In this document: positions 48,289 to 57,755 of the stretch, in pieces | Numbering within the stretch: position 1 is the stretch's first letter | How the letters are laid out: the number at the start of each line of letters is the position of its first letter | NCBI RefSeq assembly: GCF_902506555.1 | Contig: NZ_LR732707.1 | Span: 210,001 to 274,000, forward strand | Source: Sphingorhabdus sp. 109 | GTDB taxonomy: Bacteria > Pseudomonadota > Alphaproteobacteria > Sphingomonadales > Sphingomonadaceae | Direction: 5' to 3' | DNA: 64,000 nucleotides | Translations under genes and position numbers: made by a program | Notes under the pieces: generated by a model | What the model saw: only the letters and a program-made list of their open reading frames with translations | What the model was told of the DNA's origin: nothing | Databases searched by the model: none

Positions 48289-49050
48289 ATGGCTGATGAC
48301 AAAACAACACCAGAAGGCGCGGCGCAGCCGGGTACAACTGGCGAAGGCAATCAGCCTGAAGCAGCTGTAGCACCCGAAGCCAAAACCGGTGGTCCGGAGC
48401 GTCAGTCGCGCGGCGGAAACCGTGGCGGCGGTCGCGATAACCGTGGTGGCGGACGTGACAATCGTGGCGGCGGCCGTGGCCGTGGTGGTCGTGGTGGACG
48501 CGACAATGACGGCGGCGAAGAGCTGATCGAGAAACTGGTTCACATCAACCGCGTTTCGAAAACGGTCAAGGGCGGTAAACGCTTTGGCTTTGCTGCGCTG
48601 GTTGTGGTTGGCGACGGCAAGGGCCGCGCCGGCTTCGGTAAGGGCAAGGCGCGCGAAGTGCCGGAAGCCATTACCAAGGCAACCGCTGCAGCGAAAAAGT
48701 CGATGGTTCGTGTGCCGCTGCGCGAAGGCCGGACACTGCACCATGACGGTACTGGCCACTTCGGTGCCGGTAACGTGACCGTGCGCTCGGCGCCTCCGGG
48801 AACCGGTATCATTGCCGGCGGTCCTATGCGTGCCGTATTCGAAAGCCTTGGCGTTTCCGACGTTGTGACCAAGTCCAACGGCACCGCCAATCCTTATAAC
48901 ATGATCCGCGCAACCTTTGCCGCACTGGCCGATCAGTCCAGCCCGAAAGCCGTGTCCCAGCGACGTGGCAAGAAGGTTACTGACCTGTTGGCGCGTGCTG
49001 GTGGCTCGGCCGCTGAAGTGGCAGCCGATGCCGCTGCAGTTACGGAGTAA
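48289..49050 (+). CDS. rpsE: 30S ribosomal protein S5 with RGG-rich N-terminal extension
   Basis: 253 residues against 167 in E. coli. The start at 48289 ([10 protein letters not shown]) follows the L18 stop by one base. Residues 1 to about 78 are an added region: first Pro/Ala/Glu-rich, then Arg-Gly-Gly and Asp-Asn repeats (about residues 40-73). The core then has [37 protein letters not shown] and ends with an Ala-rich tail. S5 forms the mRNA entry site and has helicase activity with S3 and S4. RGG repeats bind RNA in other proteins, so the extension may contact mRNA. Confidence 0.96.
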   Translation: MADDKTTPEGAAQPGTTGEGNQPEAAVAPEAKTGGPERQSRGGNRGGGRDNRGGGRDNRGGGRGRGGRGGRDNDGGEELIEKLVHINRVSKTVKGGKRFGFAALVVVGDGKGRAGFGKGKAREVPEAITKATAAAKKSMVRVPLREGRTLHHDGTGHFGAGNVTVRSAPPGTGIIAGGPMRAVFESLGVSDVVTKSNGTANPYNMIRATFAALADQSSPKAVSQRRGKKVTDLLARAGGSAAEVAADAAAVTE

Positions 49051-49056
49051 TCTCTG

Positions 49057-49233
49057 ATGGCGAAAATTAAGATCAAGCAGATTGGTTCACCGATCCGTCG
49101 TCCTGAAGTTCAGCGCAAAACGCTGATCGGTCTGGGTCTCAACAAGATGCACCGCGTATCCGAACTGGAAGATACACCAGAGGTTCGCGGCATGATCGGC
49201 AAAGTCCATCATCTTGTAGAAGTTCTGGATTAA
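49057..49233 (+). CDS. rpmD: 50S ribosomal protein L30
   Basis: 58 residues, [20 protein letters not shown] and [20 protein letters not shown]. Family length is about 59. It begins 6 bases after rpsE, with its own CTCTG spacer, and precedes rplO by 67 bases. Confidence 0.97.
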   Translation: MAKIKIKQIGSPIRRPEVQRKTLIGLGLNKMHRVSELEDTPEVRGMIGKVHHLVEVLD

Positions 49234-49300
49234 CCCGTCTCCGTCTCGCGTCGCGGGGCGGTAATGACAGTGCGAATAAAAGCGAAAGCGAGTACCCGAT

Positions 49301-49855
49301 ATGAAACTCAACGAAATCAAAGACAACGATGGCGCGCGCAAGTCACGCTTGCGTATTGGCCGCGGCATTGGCTCGGGCAAAGGCAAAACCGGCGGACGCG
49401 GTCAAAAAGGCCAGAAATCCCGTTCCGGTGTTTCGATCAACGGATTTGAAGGCGGCCAGATGCCGCTCCACATGCGTCTGCCGAAGCGTGGTTTCAACAA
49501 CCCGTTCGGAACCGACTATGCGGAAGTAAACCTGGGCATGATCCAGAAGTTCATCGACAACAAAAGCCTCGATGCAAAAGGCACCATCGACCATGCAACG
49601 CTGAAGGCCGCTGGCCTGGCCCGTGGCGGCAAAGACGGCGTTCGTCTGCTTGCCAAGGGTGAATTGACGGCGAAAATCACGATTGCGGTTGCCGGTGCTT
49701 CCAAGGCTGCAGTTGCTGCGGTGGAAAAAGCGGGCGGCAAGGTAGAAATTCTTGCTGCCGGTGGCGAGCGTCGTCCGAAGGGCGAGAAAAAAGCGGTGCC
49801 TTCCAAACCTGCCCGCGAGAAAAAAGCCGCCAACAGGGCGAAAAACAAAGATTGA
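49301..49855 (+). CDS. rplO: 50S ribosomal protein L15, extended C-terminus
   Basis: 184 residues against 144 in E. coli. [20 protein letters not shown] and [12 protein letters not shown] are the family motifs. The added tail ([19 protein letters not shown]) is Lys/Ala-rich. A terminator directly follows, which is unusual, since secY normally continues the operon. Confidence 0.96.
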   Translation: MKLNEIKDNDGARKSRLRIGRGIGSGKGKTGGRGQKGQKSRSGVSINGFEGGQMPLHMRLPKRGFNNPFGTDYAEVNLGMIQKFIDNKSLDAKGTIDHATLKAAGLARGGKDGVRLLAKGELTAKITIAVAGASKAAVAAVEKAGGKVEILAAGGERRPKGEKKAVPSKPAREKKAANRAKNKD

Positions 49856-49860
49856 TCTTC

Positions 49861-49890
49861 AAGAGGCGCTAGTTTTAGCGCCTCTTTTTC
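49861..49890 (+). terminator. Terminator between rplO and secY
   Basis: AAGAGGCGCTA-GTT-TTAGCGCCTCTTTTTC, an 11-bp stem with a short loop and a T tract, 6 bases after the rplO stop. It separates secY-adk from the ribosomal protein genes. Confidence 0.85.
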
Positions 49891-49897
49891 TGGCCCC

Positions 49898-49930
49898 TTG
49901 TTTTTGATGCGCGAACATCCGATATGGGGC
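49898..49930 (+). promoter_or_regulatory. Candidate secY promoter
   Basis: TTGTTT (49898-49903) and GATATG (49921-49926) are 17 bases apart, followed by the GC-rich GGGCGGG. It lies just after the terminator, with a leader of about 120 bases before secY. Confidence 0.45.
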
Positions 49931-50054
49931 GGGTTGCATAGCTGCACCGGCAGCTGTTCATCTCCGAAGATTGCAACAGGCGCAATAGTTGGGGATGGGC
50001 CTCTGCCTCCGCAGGGGCGCGTTGCAAACTAATATTGGGGCAGGGAAGTCAAGC

Positions 50055-51428
50055 ATGGCATCAAGAGCCGATCAGGTCGCAGCTAATCTAAGCCTATCAA
50101 AATTCGGCGAAGCCACCGAGCTGCGCAAGCGTATCTGGTTTACCCTGGGGGCGCTGGTCATTTTCCGGCTGCTCAGCTTCGTTCCGTTGCCCGGTGTCGA
50201 TCCGGTTGTACTGGCGGATCTCTATGATCAGACCCGCGGCGGCGTGCTCGACATTTTCAATACATTTTCCGGTGGTTCGCTCGAGCGGATGAGCCTTATC
50301 GCCCTGGGCGTCATGCCCTATATTACCGCTTCGATTGTGGTCCAGCTGGCGGCGGCGCTTTCGCCGACACTCGCTGCGGTCAAGAAAGAGGGCGAAGCCG
50401 GGCGCAAGAAACTCAACCAATATACCCGCTATGGTACGGTCGGCCTGACCGCCGTGCAGGGCTATTTCATTGCTGTCGGGCTCGAGAGCTTCGCTTCCCA
50501 GTCCGGTCTGCAGGCGGTGGTCGAACCGGGCTATATGTTCCGCATTGGCGCGGTTATCAGTCTGGTTGGCGGCACGCTCTTCCTGATGTGGCTGGGCGAA
50601 CAGATTACCAGCCGCGGTATCGGCAACGGCATTTCGCTGATCATCATGGCCGGTATCGTTGCCCAGATGCCAACTTTTGTTGCCAATCTTATGGAAGGCA
50701 GCCGCACCGGCTCGATCAGCGCGCTGACGATCGTCGGCCTGATTACCATGGTTGTCGGATTGATCCTGTTCATCAGCTTCATGGAACGCGCCCAGCGACG
50801 GGTGCTGATTCAATATCCGAAGCGGGCTACCCAGCATGGTGTCATGCAGGCCGACCGGAGCCATTTGCCACTCAAGGTGAATACCGCAGGCGTTATCCCG
50901 CCGATCTTCGCTTCCTCGCTTCTGCTGATGCCGCTGACGGTCAGCCAGTTTGCCGGAAACGCGACTGCAGGGGAAACCTGGTTCGGCGATTTTGTCATCA
51001 CTTTGAACCAGTATCTGGCCCATGGTCAGCCGCTCTATATGGCGCTCTATGCCGCCGGCATCATCTTCTTCTGCTTCTTCTACACCGCGGTTGTATTCAA
51101 TCCGGAAGAAACCGCAGAAAATCTGAAAAAGAATGGCGGTTTCGTTCCCGGCATCCGGCCCGGCAAAAACACCGCCGACTATCTCGATTATGTACTGACC
51201 CGGATTACCGTGGTCGGTGCGGCCTATCTCGCCTTCGTCTGTGTGCTGCCGGAATATGTCATGGCCCAGACCAGCCTTCCGATCTTCTTTCTCGGCGGCA
51301 CCAGTCTGTTGATTGTTGTCAATGTGACCGTCGATACGGTGACGCAGATCCAGAGCCATTTGCTGGCGTTGCAATATGGTGATCTGCTGAAGAAGGCCAA
51401 GCTCAAGGGTGGCCGGCGAAAACGCTAG
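50055..51428 (+). CDS. secY: Preprotein translocase subunit SecY
   Basis: 457 residues with ten membrane helices. The plug region and the conserved GEQITSRGIGNGISLIIMAG (helix 5) and RRVLIQYPKRA are present. It forms the protein-conducting channel with SecE and SecG. The start at 50055 (MASRADQVAANLS) is preferred over the longer frame from 49989 because a leader-like AGGGAAGTCAAGC precedes it. It is followed 44 bases later by adk. Confidence 0.97.
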   Translation: MASRADQVAANLSLSKFGEATELRKRIWFTLGALVIFRLLSFVPLPGVDPVVLADLYDQTRGGVLDIFNTFSGGSLERMSLIALGVMPYITASIVVQLAAALSPTLAAVKKEGEAGRKKLNQYTRYGTVGLTAVQGYFIAVGLESFASQSGLQAVVEPGYMFRIGAVISLVGGTLFLMWLGEQITSRGIGNGISLIIMAGIVAQMPTFVANLMEGSRTGSISALTIVGLITMVVGLILFISFMERAQRRVLIQYPKRATQHGVMQADRSHLPLKVNTAGVIPPIFASSLLLMPLTVSQFAGNATAGETWFGDFVITLNQYLAHGQPLYMALYAAGIIFFCFFYTAVVFNPEETAENLKKNGGFVPGIRPGKNTADYLDYVLTRITVVGAAYLAFVCVLPEYVMAQTSLPIFFLGGTSLLIVVNVTVDTVTQIQSHLLALQYGDLLKKAKLKGGRRKR

Positions 51429-51472
51429 ACAGGCCGGTTAATCTGACTCATCATAATTTTCAGGGGACAATC

Positions 51473-52120
51473 ATGGACATTATTTTGTTGGGACCTCCGG
51501 GTGCCGGGAAGGGGACCCAGGCCAGTCGTCTTGAAGATGAGCATGGCATGGTCCAACTGTCCACCGGTGACATGCTTCGTGCAGCGGTGAAAGCCGGCAC
51601 CGAAGTCGGCAAGAAAGCCAAGGCATTGATGGATGCCGGCGCGCTGGTTCCCGACGAAGTTGTTTCCGGCATTATCGGCGACAAGCTGGATGAACTCGGT
51701 CCCGACAAGGGGGTTATCTTTGATGGCTATCCCCGGACTGCTGCGCAAGCGGAATCACTGGACGAGATATTGGCCGAGAGAGGCCGGACGCTCTCCCATG
51801 TCATCGAACTGGTGGTCGATGAAGACGCGCTGGTCGAGCGGATCGTTGGTCGCTTCACTTGCGGCAAATGCGGTGAGGGCTATCATGATAAGTTCAAGAA
51901 ACCTGCTCAGGAAGGTGTCTGCGATGTCTGCGGTTCCACCGACTTCAAGCGGCGTCCGGACGACAATGAGGAAACCGTGCGTACCCGGATGCAGGAATAT
52001 CGCGCAAAAACAGCACCGATTCTGCCGATCTACGAAAAGCGAGGCATCGTCCGGAAAGTCGATGGCATGGGCAGCATGGCGGAAGTAAACGAAGCGATAG
52101 AGGCGGCGCTGTCGCTTTGA
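51473..52120 (+). CDS. adk: Adenylate kinase with zinc-binding LID
   Basis: 215 residues. The P-loop is GPPGAGKGTQ (8-17) and DGYPRTAAQAE is the NMP/hinge region. The LID carries four cysteines, C130, C133, C150 and C153 (CGKCG..CDVCG), so this is the zinc-containing form. It interconverts AMP + ATP and 2 ADP. Lies in the standard secY-adk pair. After it the ribosomal order is interrupted by 5.2 kb before rpsM. Confidence 0.97.
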   Translation: MDIILLGPPGAGKGTQASRLEDEHGMVQLSTGDMLRAAVKAGTEVGKKAKALMDAGALVPDEVVSGIIGDKLDELGPDKGVIFDGYPRTAAQAESLDEILAERGRTLSHVIELVVDEDALVERIVGRFTCGKCGEGYHDKFKKPAQEGVCDVCGSTDFKRRPDDNEETVRTRMQEYRAKTAPILPIYEKRGIVRKVDGMGSMAEVNEAIEAALSL

Positions 52121-52143
52121 ACTGAACATACGGGAGACAGGGC

Positions 52144-52770
52144 ATGGCGAAGCTGGCATTTCACGCAATATCGGGAATGGCAGCGCTGTGCAGCGTGTCC
52201 GCGGTGCAGGCGGAAGTGACCAACACCGCCGACAATGGCTTTACCGTACAGCATCAAAGTGTGATTGCCGGCGATACCGAAGCCGTGTGGAAAGCTATGA
52301 TCGCGCCATCCCGATACTGGAACCCCGATCATAGCTGGTCGGGTGATGCCGAGAATTTCTATCTCGTGCCGCAGGCCGGCGGCTGCTTCTGCGAACTGAT
52401 CCGGTCGACGTCGGATGACAATATCAAAAGTTCCGAGGGCAGTGTCCAGCATATGCGCGTGATTTATGCGCGAAACAACAAGATGCTCCGGCTCTCCGGC
52501 GCTCTCGGTCCGCTTCAGGGCGAGGCTGTAACCGGCACGCTGACGATGTTGTTGCAGCCGCAGGGTGACAGCACCGTCGTCCGTTTCACCTATAAAGTGG
52601 GCGGCTATATGGAATTTCCCGTCGACGAGATCGCACCGGCAGTGGATGGCGTGATCGGCGAGCAGCTGGCACGACTGTCGGCAATATTCGCCGATCCTGC
52701 CGAAGCTGGAAATGAAACATCCGTGGATACCGACGCGCCGGTTGCTGCCGAAGCGGAAGAGTCTCCCTGA
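52144..52770 (+). CDS. Exported SRPBCC family protein
   Basis: 208 residues. A signal peptide ends at VQAEVTN. The mature part fits a START/SRPBCC-type fold: VIAGDTEAVWKAMIAPSRYWNPDHSWSG, GGCFCELI and LTMLLQPQGDSTVVRFTYKVGG. Such proteins bind hydrophobic ligands; which one is unknown. The acidic C-terminus (DTDAPVAAEAEESP) is probably disordered. It starts 24 bases after adk, so it may be cotranscribed with secY-adk. Confidence 0.82.
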   Translation: MAKLAFHAISGMAALCSVSAVQAEVTNTADNGFTVQHQSVIAGDTEAVWKAMIAPSRYWNPDHSWSGDAENFYLVPQAGGCFCELIRSTSDDNIKSSEGSVQHMRVIYARNNKMLRLSGALGPLQGEAVTGTLTMLLQPQGDSTVVRFTYKVGGYMEFPVDEIAPAVDGVIGEQLARLSAIFADPAEAGNETSVDTDAPVAAEAEESP

Positions 52771-52901
52771 TTCCGGCTCAATCTCAAAACTTTACCAAGC
52801 CCGTCCAATAGTTCTATTGTGCGTTCCTACTTGTTGTCGACTCGAGGCGTCGTCAGCGGGGAACGGGTCGTACCGATATCGAATTTTAGAGGGGGTAGAC
52901 T

Positions 52902-54257
52902 ATGGCCGTTTCCGATCATGTGGATTTTCCGACATTCATGGAGGGCGTCAAAAAACGCAATCCGGGCCAACCTGAATTTGTTCAGGCGGTCCAGGAAGTC
53001 GCGATGGATATTTTCGATTTCATCGAGGACAAGGAAGCCTATCACAGCGCGCAGATCTTGCGCCGGATCGCCGAGCCTGACCGGGTGGTATCCTTCCGGG
53101 TTTGCTGGGAAGATGACAACCACTGCATCCGGGTTCAGCGCGGCTTCCGCGTTCAGAACAACAATGCCATTGGTCCTTATAAGGGTGGCATCCGATTTCA
53201 CCCCAGCGTTACCGAAAGCGTGCTGAAATTTCTGGCCTTCGAGCAGACTTTCAAAAATGCGCTGACCGGACTGCCGATGGGCGGCGGCAAAGGCGGGGCG
53301 AATTTCAATCCCAAGGGCAAGTCCGACGCTGAAGTCATGCGATTCTGCCAGTCGTTCATGACCGAACTATACCGTCACATCGGCCCGGACACGGATGTGC
53401 CCGCCGGTGATATCGGCGTCGGCGGCCGCGAGATCGGCTATATGTTCGGCCAGTACAAGCGGATCACCAACCGCTGGGAAGGCGTGCTGACCGGCAAGGG
53501 CATGGAATATGGCGGTTCGCAGATGCGCCCCGAGGCAACCGGCTATGGCGCGGTCTATTTTATGGAAAATATGCTCAGGCATCGCAACGATGCGATTGAT
53601 GGCAAGACGGCGGTCATTTCCGGTTCTGGCAATGTGGCTACCCACGCAGCCGAGCAGATTACCAAACAGGGCGGCAAGGTCCTGACGCTGTCGGACAGCG
53701 GCGGCTTCATCCATGATCCCGAGGGAATCAATCAGGAGAAGATTGACTGGGTCAAACATCACAAGACCCATACGCGGGGCCGGATCAGCGAATATGCCGA
53801 TCATTTCACCGGCGCATCCTATCACGAAGGCGCCCGTCCATGGAGCGTGCCCTGCGACCTGGCTTTGCCCTGTGCGACCCAGAACGAGCTCAATGAAGCC
53901 GAAGCCAAGGAGCTTGTCGCCAATGGTGTGATCGCCGTATCGGAAGGCGCGAATATGCCGACCACACTGGATGGCGTCCACGTCTTCCACGAGGCGAAGA
54001 TCATGTATGGTCCGGGCAAGGCGGCCAATGCCGGCGGCGTCGCGGTATCCGGCTTGGAAATGAGCCAGAATGCCGAGCGGATCAGCTGGAACCACGAGCG
54101 GCTCGGCCAGATGCTGACCGAGCTGATGGAAGGCATCCACGGCAAATGTGTTGAATATGGCGATCAGGGGGATGGCTATGTCGACTATGTGAAAGGCGCC
54201 AATATCGCCGGTTTCAAGAAAGTCGCCGATGCGATGCTCGCTTATGGTGTCGTCTAG
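52902..54257 (+). CDS. gdhA: NADP-specific glutamate dehydrogenase
   Basis: 451 residues, hexameric class. PYKGGIRFHPSV and GLPMGGGKGGANFNPKGKSD carry the substrate-binding lysines; PAGDIGVGGREIGYMFGQY follows. The Rossmann part has GSGNVATHAAEQ. It forms glutamate from ammonia, 2-oxoglutarate and NADPH, a low-affinity route parallel to GltBD at the start of the window. AGAGGGGGTAGACT precedes the ATG. The coenzyme choice is inferred from length and family. Confidence 0.94.
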   Translation: MAVSDHVDFPTFMEGVKKRNPGQPEFVQAVQEVAMDIFDFIEDKEAYHSAQILRRIAEPDRVVSFRVCWEDDNHCIRVQRGFRVQNNNAIGPYKGGIRFHPSVTESVLKFLAFEQTFKNALTGLPMGGGKGGANFNPKGKSDAEVMRFCQSFMTELYRHIGPDTDVPAGDIGVGGREIGYMFGQYKRITNRWEGVLTGKGMEYGGSQMRPEATGYGAVYFMENMLRHRNDAIDGKTAVISGSGNVATHAAEQITKQGGKVLTLSDSGGFIHDPEGINQEKIDWVKHHKTHTRGRISEYADHFTGASYHEGARPWSVPCDLALPCATQNELNEAEAKELVANGVIAVSEGANMPTTLDGVHVFHEAKIMYGPGKAANAGGVAVSGLEMSQNAERISWNHERLGQMLTELMEGIHGKCVEYGDQGDGYVDYVKGANIAGFKKVADAMLAYGVV

Positions 54258-54306
54258 ATTATAATTATCTTGCGCAAAAATGCGTCATCGGCCAGATATC
54301 CGGTCG

Positions 54307-54786
54307 ATGGCGCAAGCAAATAATTCGATGGTTCAGCCGCTCCCGAAGAAGCTTGTAGAGCCGTGCGAAATAGGCTGGTGCGAGCTGGTGGACATACCGG
54401 GGCTCGGGGTCAGTAATCTCCACGCCAAGATCGATACGGGGGCCGCTACCTCCTCGCTACATGCTACCCATATCAAGCCGTTTGCCAAGGACGGGCAACC
54501 GTTTGTCCGTTTTACGATCCCGATGGGGCAGGGGGTTGCCGACTATCATTGCGAAGCTCTGGTTTACGGACAGCGCAGAATAAAGAGCAGCAATGGTGTC
54601 ATGCAGACCCGTTATGTGATAGAAACCGTGATGAAGCTCGGGCCGCTGACTTGGGTCGGGCATATGACCCTTGCCAACCGGCAATCGATGATTTTTCCGG
54701 TCCTGATCGGTCGCCGGGCGCTGAAGAGAGGGTTTCTCGTCAACAGTGCCAAGCGCTGGATGCTGGGCCGGCACCAGGAAAGATAA
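54307..54786 (+). CDS. RimK-associated zinc/aspartic protease family protein (RimB-like)
   Basis: 159 residues from the ATG at 54307; ATGs at 54280 and 54328 are alternatives and none has a clear Shine-Dalgarno. The motif AKIDTGAATSSLHATHI with DTGA resembles retropepsin-like active sites, although the family (PF05618-type) was once named ATP-dependent zinc protease. LIGRRALKRGFLV near the end is also conserved. It ends 3 bases before rimK. In Pseudomonas the RimB protein of this family acts on glutamylated S6; the same role is likely here. Confidence 0.85.
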   Translation: MAQANNSMVQPLPKKLVEPCEIGWCELVDIPGLGVSNLHAKIDTGAATSSLHATHIKPFAKDGQPFVRFTIPMGQGVADYHCEALVYGQRRIKSSNGVMQTRYVIETVMKLGPLTWVGHMTLANRQSMIFPVLIGRRALKRGFLVNSAKRWMLGRHQER

Positions 54787-54789
54787 GAT

Positions 54790-55695
54790 ATGAAGATCGC
54801 CATGCTCGCGCGAAACCCGAATCTCTACTCGCACAAAAGGCTGGTGCAGGCAGCAGAAGAACGGGGACATTCACTGGATATCCTGAACACGACCCGCTGT
54901 ACGGTGAATATCGCCAGCCACCGGCCGACGATCACCTATGACGGGCATACGCTGCAGGGTTATGAGGCGGTCATCCCGCGGATCGGAGCGTCGATCACCA
55001 ATTACGGCACCGCGGTGCTGCGCCAGTTTGAAATGGCCGGAGTCTGGCCGCTCAACGAAAGCGTGGCCATCGGCCGCAGCCGTGACAAGCTGCGCTCGAT
55101 GCAGATATTGTCCAAATATGGCCTCGGGCTACCGCTGACGGCTTATGCCAACGACCCGAAACAGGCCGAAGAGATTATCCGGGCGGTGAACGGTCCGCCG
55201 GTGGTGATCAAGCTGCTGGAGGGCACCCAGGGCATCGGTGTGGTTCTTGCCGAAACCATGTCGAGCGCCAAGTCGGTGATCGAGGCCTTTCGCGGTGCCA
55301 ATGTGAATATATTGGTGCAGGAATTCATCAAGGAAGCCGGCGGCACCGACATCCGCGCGCTGGTCGTGGGCGGCAAGGTGGTCGCCGCCATGAAGCGCAC
55401 CGGTGCACCGGACGATTTCCGCTCCAACCTGCATCGCGGCGGCAGCGCCCAGATCGTAAAAATCACACCGGAGGAGCGCTCGACCGCGCTGCGCGCGGCC
55501 AAGCATATGGGGCTGAATGTGTGCGGTGTCGATATGTTGCGCTCCAATCACGGCCCGGTGATCATGGAAGTGAACAGCTCGCCCGGGCTCGAAGGCATCG
55601 AAAATGCCACCGGCAAGGATGTCGCGGGGCTGATCATCGAGTTTGTCGAGAAAAATGCCAGGCCCGGAAAAACCAAGACGCGGGGCAAGGGCTAG
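54790..55695 (+). CDS. rimK: Ribosomal protein S6 glutamate ligase RimK
   Basis: 301 residues, ATP-grasp fold. [18 protein letters not shown] binds ATP, the catalytic loop includes [17 protein letters not shown], and the metal site is [15 protein letters not shown]. RimK adds glutamates to the C-terminus of S6, changing ribosome behaviour, and in some bacteria is controlled by cyclic di-GMP. It follows the protease gene by 3 bases and sits between gdhA and the ribosomal alpha operon. A GGAAAGATAAGAT site precedes the ATG. A C-terminal basic tail ([14 protein letters not shown]) is present. Confidence 0.95.
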   Translation: MKIAMLARNPNLYSHKRLVQAAEERGHSLDILNTTRCTVNIASHRPTITYDGHTLQGYEAVIPRIGASITNYGTAVLRQFEMAGVWPLNESVAIGRSRDKLRSMQILSKYGLGLPLTAYANDPKQAEEIIRAVNGPPVVIKLLEGTQGIGVVLAETMSSAKSVIEAFRGANVNILVQEFIKEAGGTDIRALVVGGKVVAAMKRTGAPDDFRSNLHRGGSAQIVKITPEERSTALRAAKHMGLNVCGVDMLRSNHGPVIMEVNSSPGLEGIENATGKDVAGLIIEFVEKNARPGKTKTRGKG

Positions 55696-55773
55696 GCCTG
55701 GCGCCGCCGTCGATCAGTCCGCCGGAGCCGGGGCAAGACCCGGCGGACCAACGAACGCCAAGCTTCAGCCTGC

Positions 55774-56838
55774 CTAGATAACCTCGTCCTCATCCAGCAG
55801 CTGATTGCTCGTGATTGCATCCTCGATCTGTCCGAGCCGCTCTTCCACCGTATCGAATACCCTGACTTCGGCGATATGGAGCAGCGCGTCGCCCTGGTTG
55901 ACTACCGGCAGATTGCTGTGGCCGATGACGATGCCGTCGACCGGAGAGAGTATCGCTTCCTCGCCATCGCCGAAAATATCGCTGATACAGGCGACCGTGT
56001 CGCCTTTGTGGACCTTGCTGCCCGAGGGTGACATCAGCCGGCAGATTCCGCCTCTGGTCGAGCGCAGCCAGACCGTGCGGGTGGTCTGGGCAGGGGGCGT
56101 CCCGCGTTTGCCGAGCCTTTTGCTATCGATCATCCCCAGTTTCTTCAGCACCCGCAAGATGCCGTTGACGCCGGCGAGGACGGAAAATTCGTCAAAGCGC
56201 AGGGCTTCGCCGGCTTCCATGAGCAGCATATCGACACCGGCTTCCCGGGCCAGCGCGCGCAGCGAGCCGGGGCGCAGGTCTGCCTCGATGACAACCGGCG
56301 GTCCGAATTCGAGCGCCAGTTCCTTGAGTTTCGGATTGCCGGAAGCGATGCGGATCTGCGGCAGATTGTAGCGGTGCTGGGCCGCGCTGTGGATATCAAT
56401 GCCCAGCGAGCAGCGGTCGATGACCTCGGTCGAAAAGATATTTGCCAGCTGCGAGGCCAGCGAGCCGCGCTCGGTACCCGGGAAAGACCGGTTGAGGTCG
56501 CGGCGGTCGGGCAGATAGCGGCTGTGGTTGATGAACCCGAACATATTGACTACCGGCACGAAGATCACGGTTCCCGCCATCCGCGCCGGGTTGAGCTTTT
56601 TCATTAACCGGCGGATGACTTCGGTCCCGATAATTTCGTCGCCGTGGATCGCCGCGCTGACAAAGATTGTCGGCCCGGCCCGTTTGCCATGAAATACGCG
56701 GACTTCCATATTGGCCTGCATACCGGCGGAGAGGTCGCTCACCGGGATGGCAATGTCCCCGGTCCGGCCCGGTGCAATCGCCTGTCCGCCGATTTCGAAC
56801 AGGTCATCTTTATCTCTATTGGTCAATTGGCCCCCCAT
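55774..56838 (-). CDS. Succinylglutamate desuccinylase/aspartoacylase family protein
   Basis: 354 residues, M14-like zinc carboxypeptidase fold. AAIHGDEIIGTEV supplies H65 and E68, and LGIDIHSAA supplies H150. RRDLNRSFPG carries the substrate-binding Arg/Asn. The C-terminal beta domain (MSPSGSKVHKGDTVACISDI) follows. The family removes acyl groups from amino acids or cleaves terminal peptides. Convergent to rimK and often found with rimK and its protease, so it may trim glutamate or another acyl group in the same pathway; this is an inference. Confidence 0.88.
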   Translation of the reverse strand: MGGQLTNRDKDDLFEIGGQAIAPGRTGDIAIPVSDLSAGMQANMEVRVFHGKRAGPTIFVSAAIHGDEIIGTEVIRRLMKKLNPARMAGTVIFVPVVNMFGFINHSRYLPDRRDLNRSFPGTERGSLASQLANIFSTEVIDRCSLGIDIHSAAQHRYNLPQIRIASGNPKLKELALEFGPPVVIEADLRPGSLRALAREAGVDMLLMEAGEALRFDEFSVLAGVNGILRVLKKLGMIDSKRLGKRGTPPAQTTRTVWLRSTRGGICRLMSPSGSKVHKGDTVACISDIFGDGEEAILSPVDGIVIGHSNLPVVNQGDALLHIAEVRVFDTVEERLGQIEDAITSNQLLDEDEVI

Positions 56839-57336
56839 GCAATGCGGCGAATGCTAGGGCATTTTGACGGGAAAGCGAAGCATGAACACGCATGCCACGG
56901 ATCCGGCATTCAGCCTGCATTGGTGCCGGGCCCGGACGAAAGGGGCAGCAGGCCTCGAGCGGCCATATTGCGTCTATCATCGAGATGCTGTTCCCGATCC
57001 CCCCGCCACTTTCGGGATGGTTGCAGATCGAGCAGGAACGGGCCAGCCGACATGTGCGTCGCTGTGCCCGATAAAGAGGGTCGATCAATTGACCCTGCCA
57101 ATATTCTGCTTGAATGAGGCACCGGTTCGCGTCGGCAGGGACGAGCTGGTTTGCCGGCTATTCCAGTGTTGACAGCGGCGGCTATTCTCCCTATTTCGGC
57201 TTCATTCGAAACCAATTTGAACCGGCAACACCCTTTGTGGTGCGCGCTGGTTTTGTGCGTTTCGGGTGTGTTTTTAACGACTTGGCTATGAGATAGGTCC
57301 CGGCGAATCGGTCCCTGTGGAGCATGGAGAAATATA
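56839..57336. promoter_or_regulatory. Promoter region of the rpsM-rplQ unit
   Basis: 498 bases between divergent genes. TTGACA at 57169-57174 with TATTTC 17 bases on (57192-57197) is the best promoter candidate. Several short frames exist, but none shows family traits or a ribosome site. The last 40 bases hold the rpsM leader with CATGGAGAAATAT as its ribosome site. No promoter could be assigned for the minus-strand hydrolase. Confidence 0.45.
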
Positions 57337-57705
57337 TTGGCACGTATTGCTGGGGTAAATATCCCCACTAACAAGCGCGTAATCATTGCGCTTACCTACA
57401 TTCACGGTATCGGACGCACCGCTGCGGCTGAAATTGTTGAAAAATTGAAGATTGATCCGACCCGCCGGGTTCAGGACCTCACCGATCAGGAAATTTTGCA
57501 CATTCGCGAAACGATCGACGCCGAACATACGGTTGAAGGCGATCTGCGTCGTGAAGTTGCAATGAACATCAAGCGTTTGATGGATCTGGCCTGCTATCGC
57601 GGCCTGCGTCACCGTAAGGGCCTTCCCGTTCGCGGACAGCGTACGCATACCAATGCGCGCACCCGCAAAGGCAAGCCCAAGGCGATTGCTGGCAAAAAGA
57701 AATAA
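57337..57705 (+). CDS. rpsM: 30S ribosomal protein S13
   Basis: 122 residues starting at TTG (57337), supported by [20 protein letters not shown] and GGAG 8 bases upstream. [20 protein letters not shown] is the conserved C-terminal motif. It contacts P-site tRNA and forms bridges to L5. It opens the alpha part of the cluster after a 5.2-kb interruption. Confidence 0.97.
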   Translation: MARIAGVNIPTNKRVIIALTYIHGIGRTAAAEIVEKLKIDPTRRVQDLTDQEILHIRETIDAEHTVEGDLRREVAMNIKRLMDLACYRGLRHRKGLPVRGQRTHTNARTRKGKPKAIAGKKK

Positions 57706-57755
57706 GACTTGTCGTCTGACAAGTATCTTCAAGATATTAGGTAGGAATTGATCAC

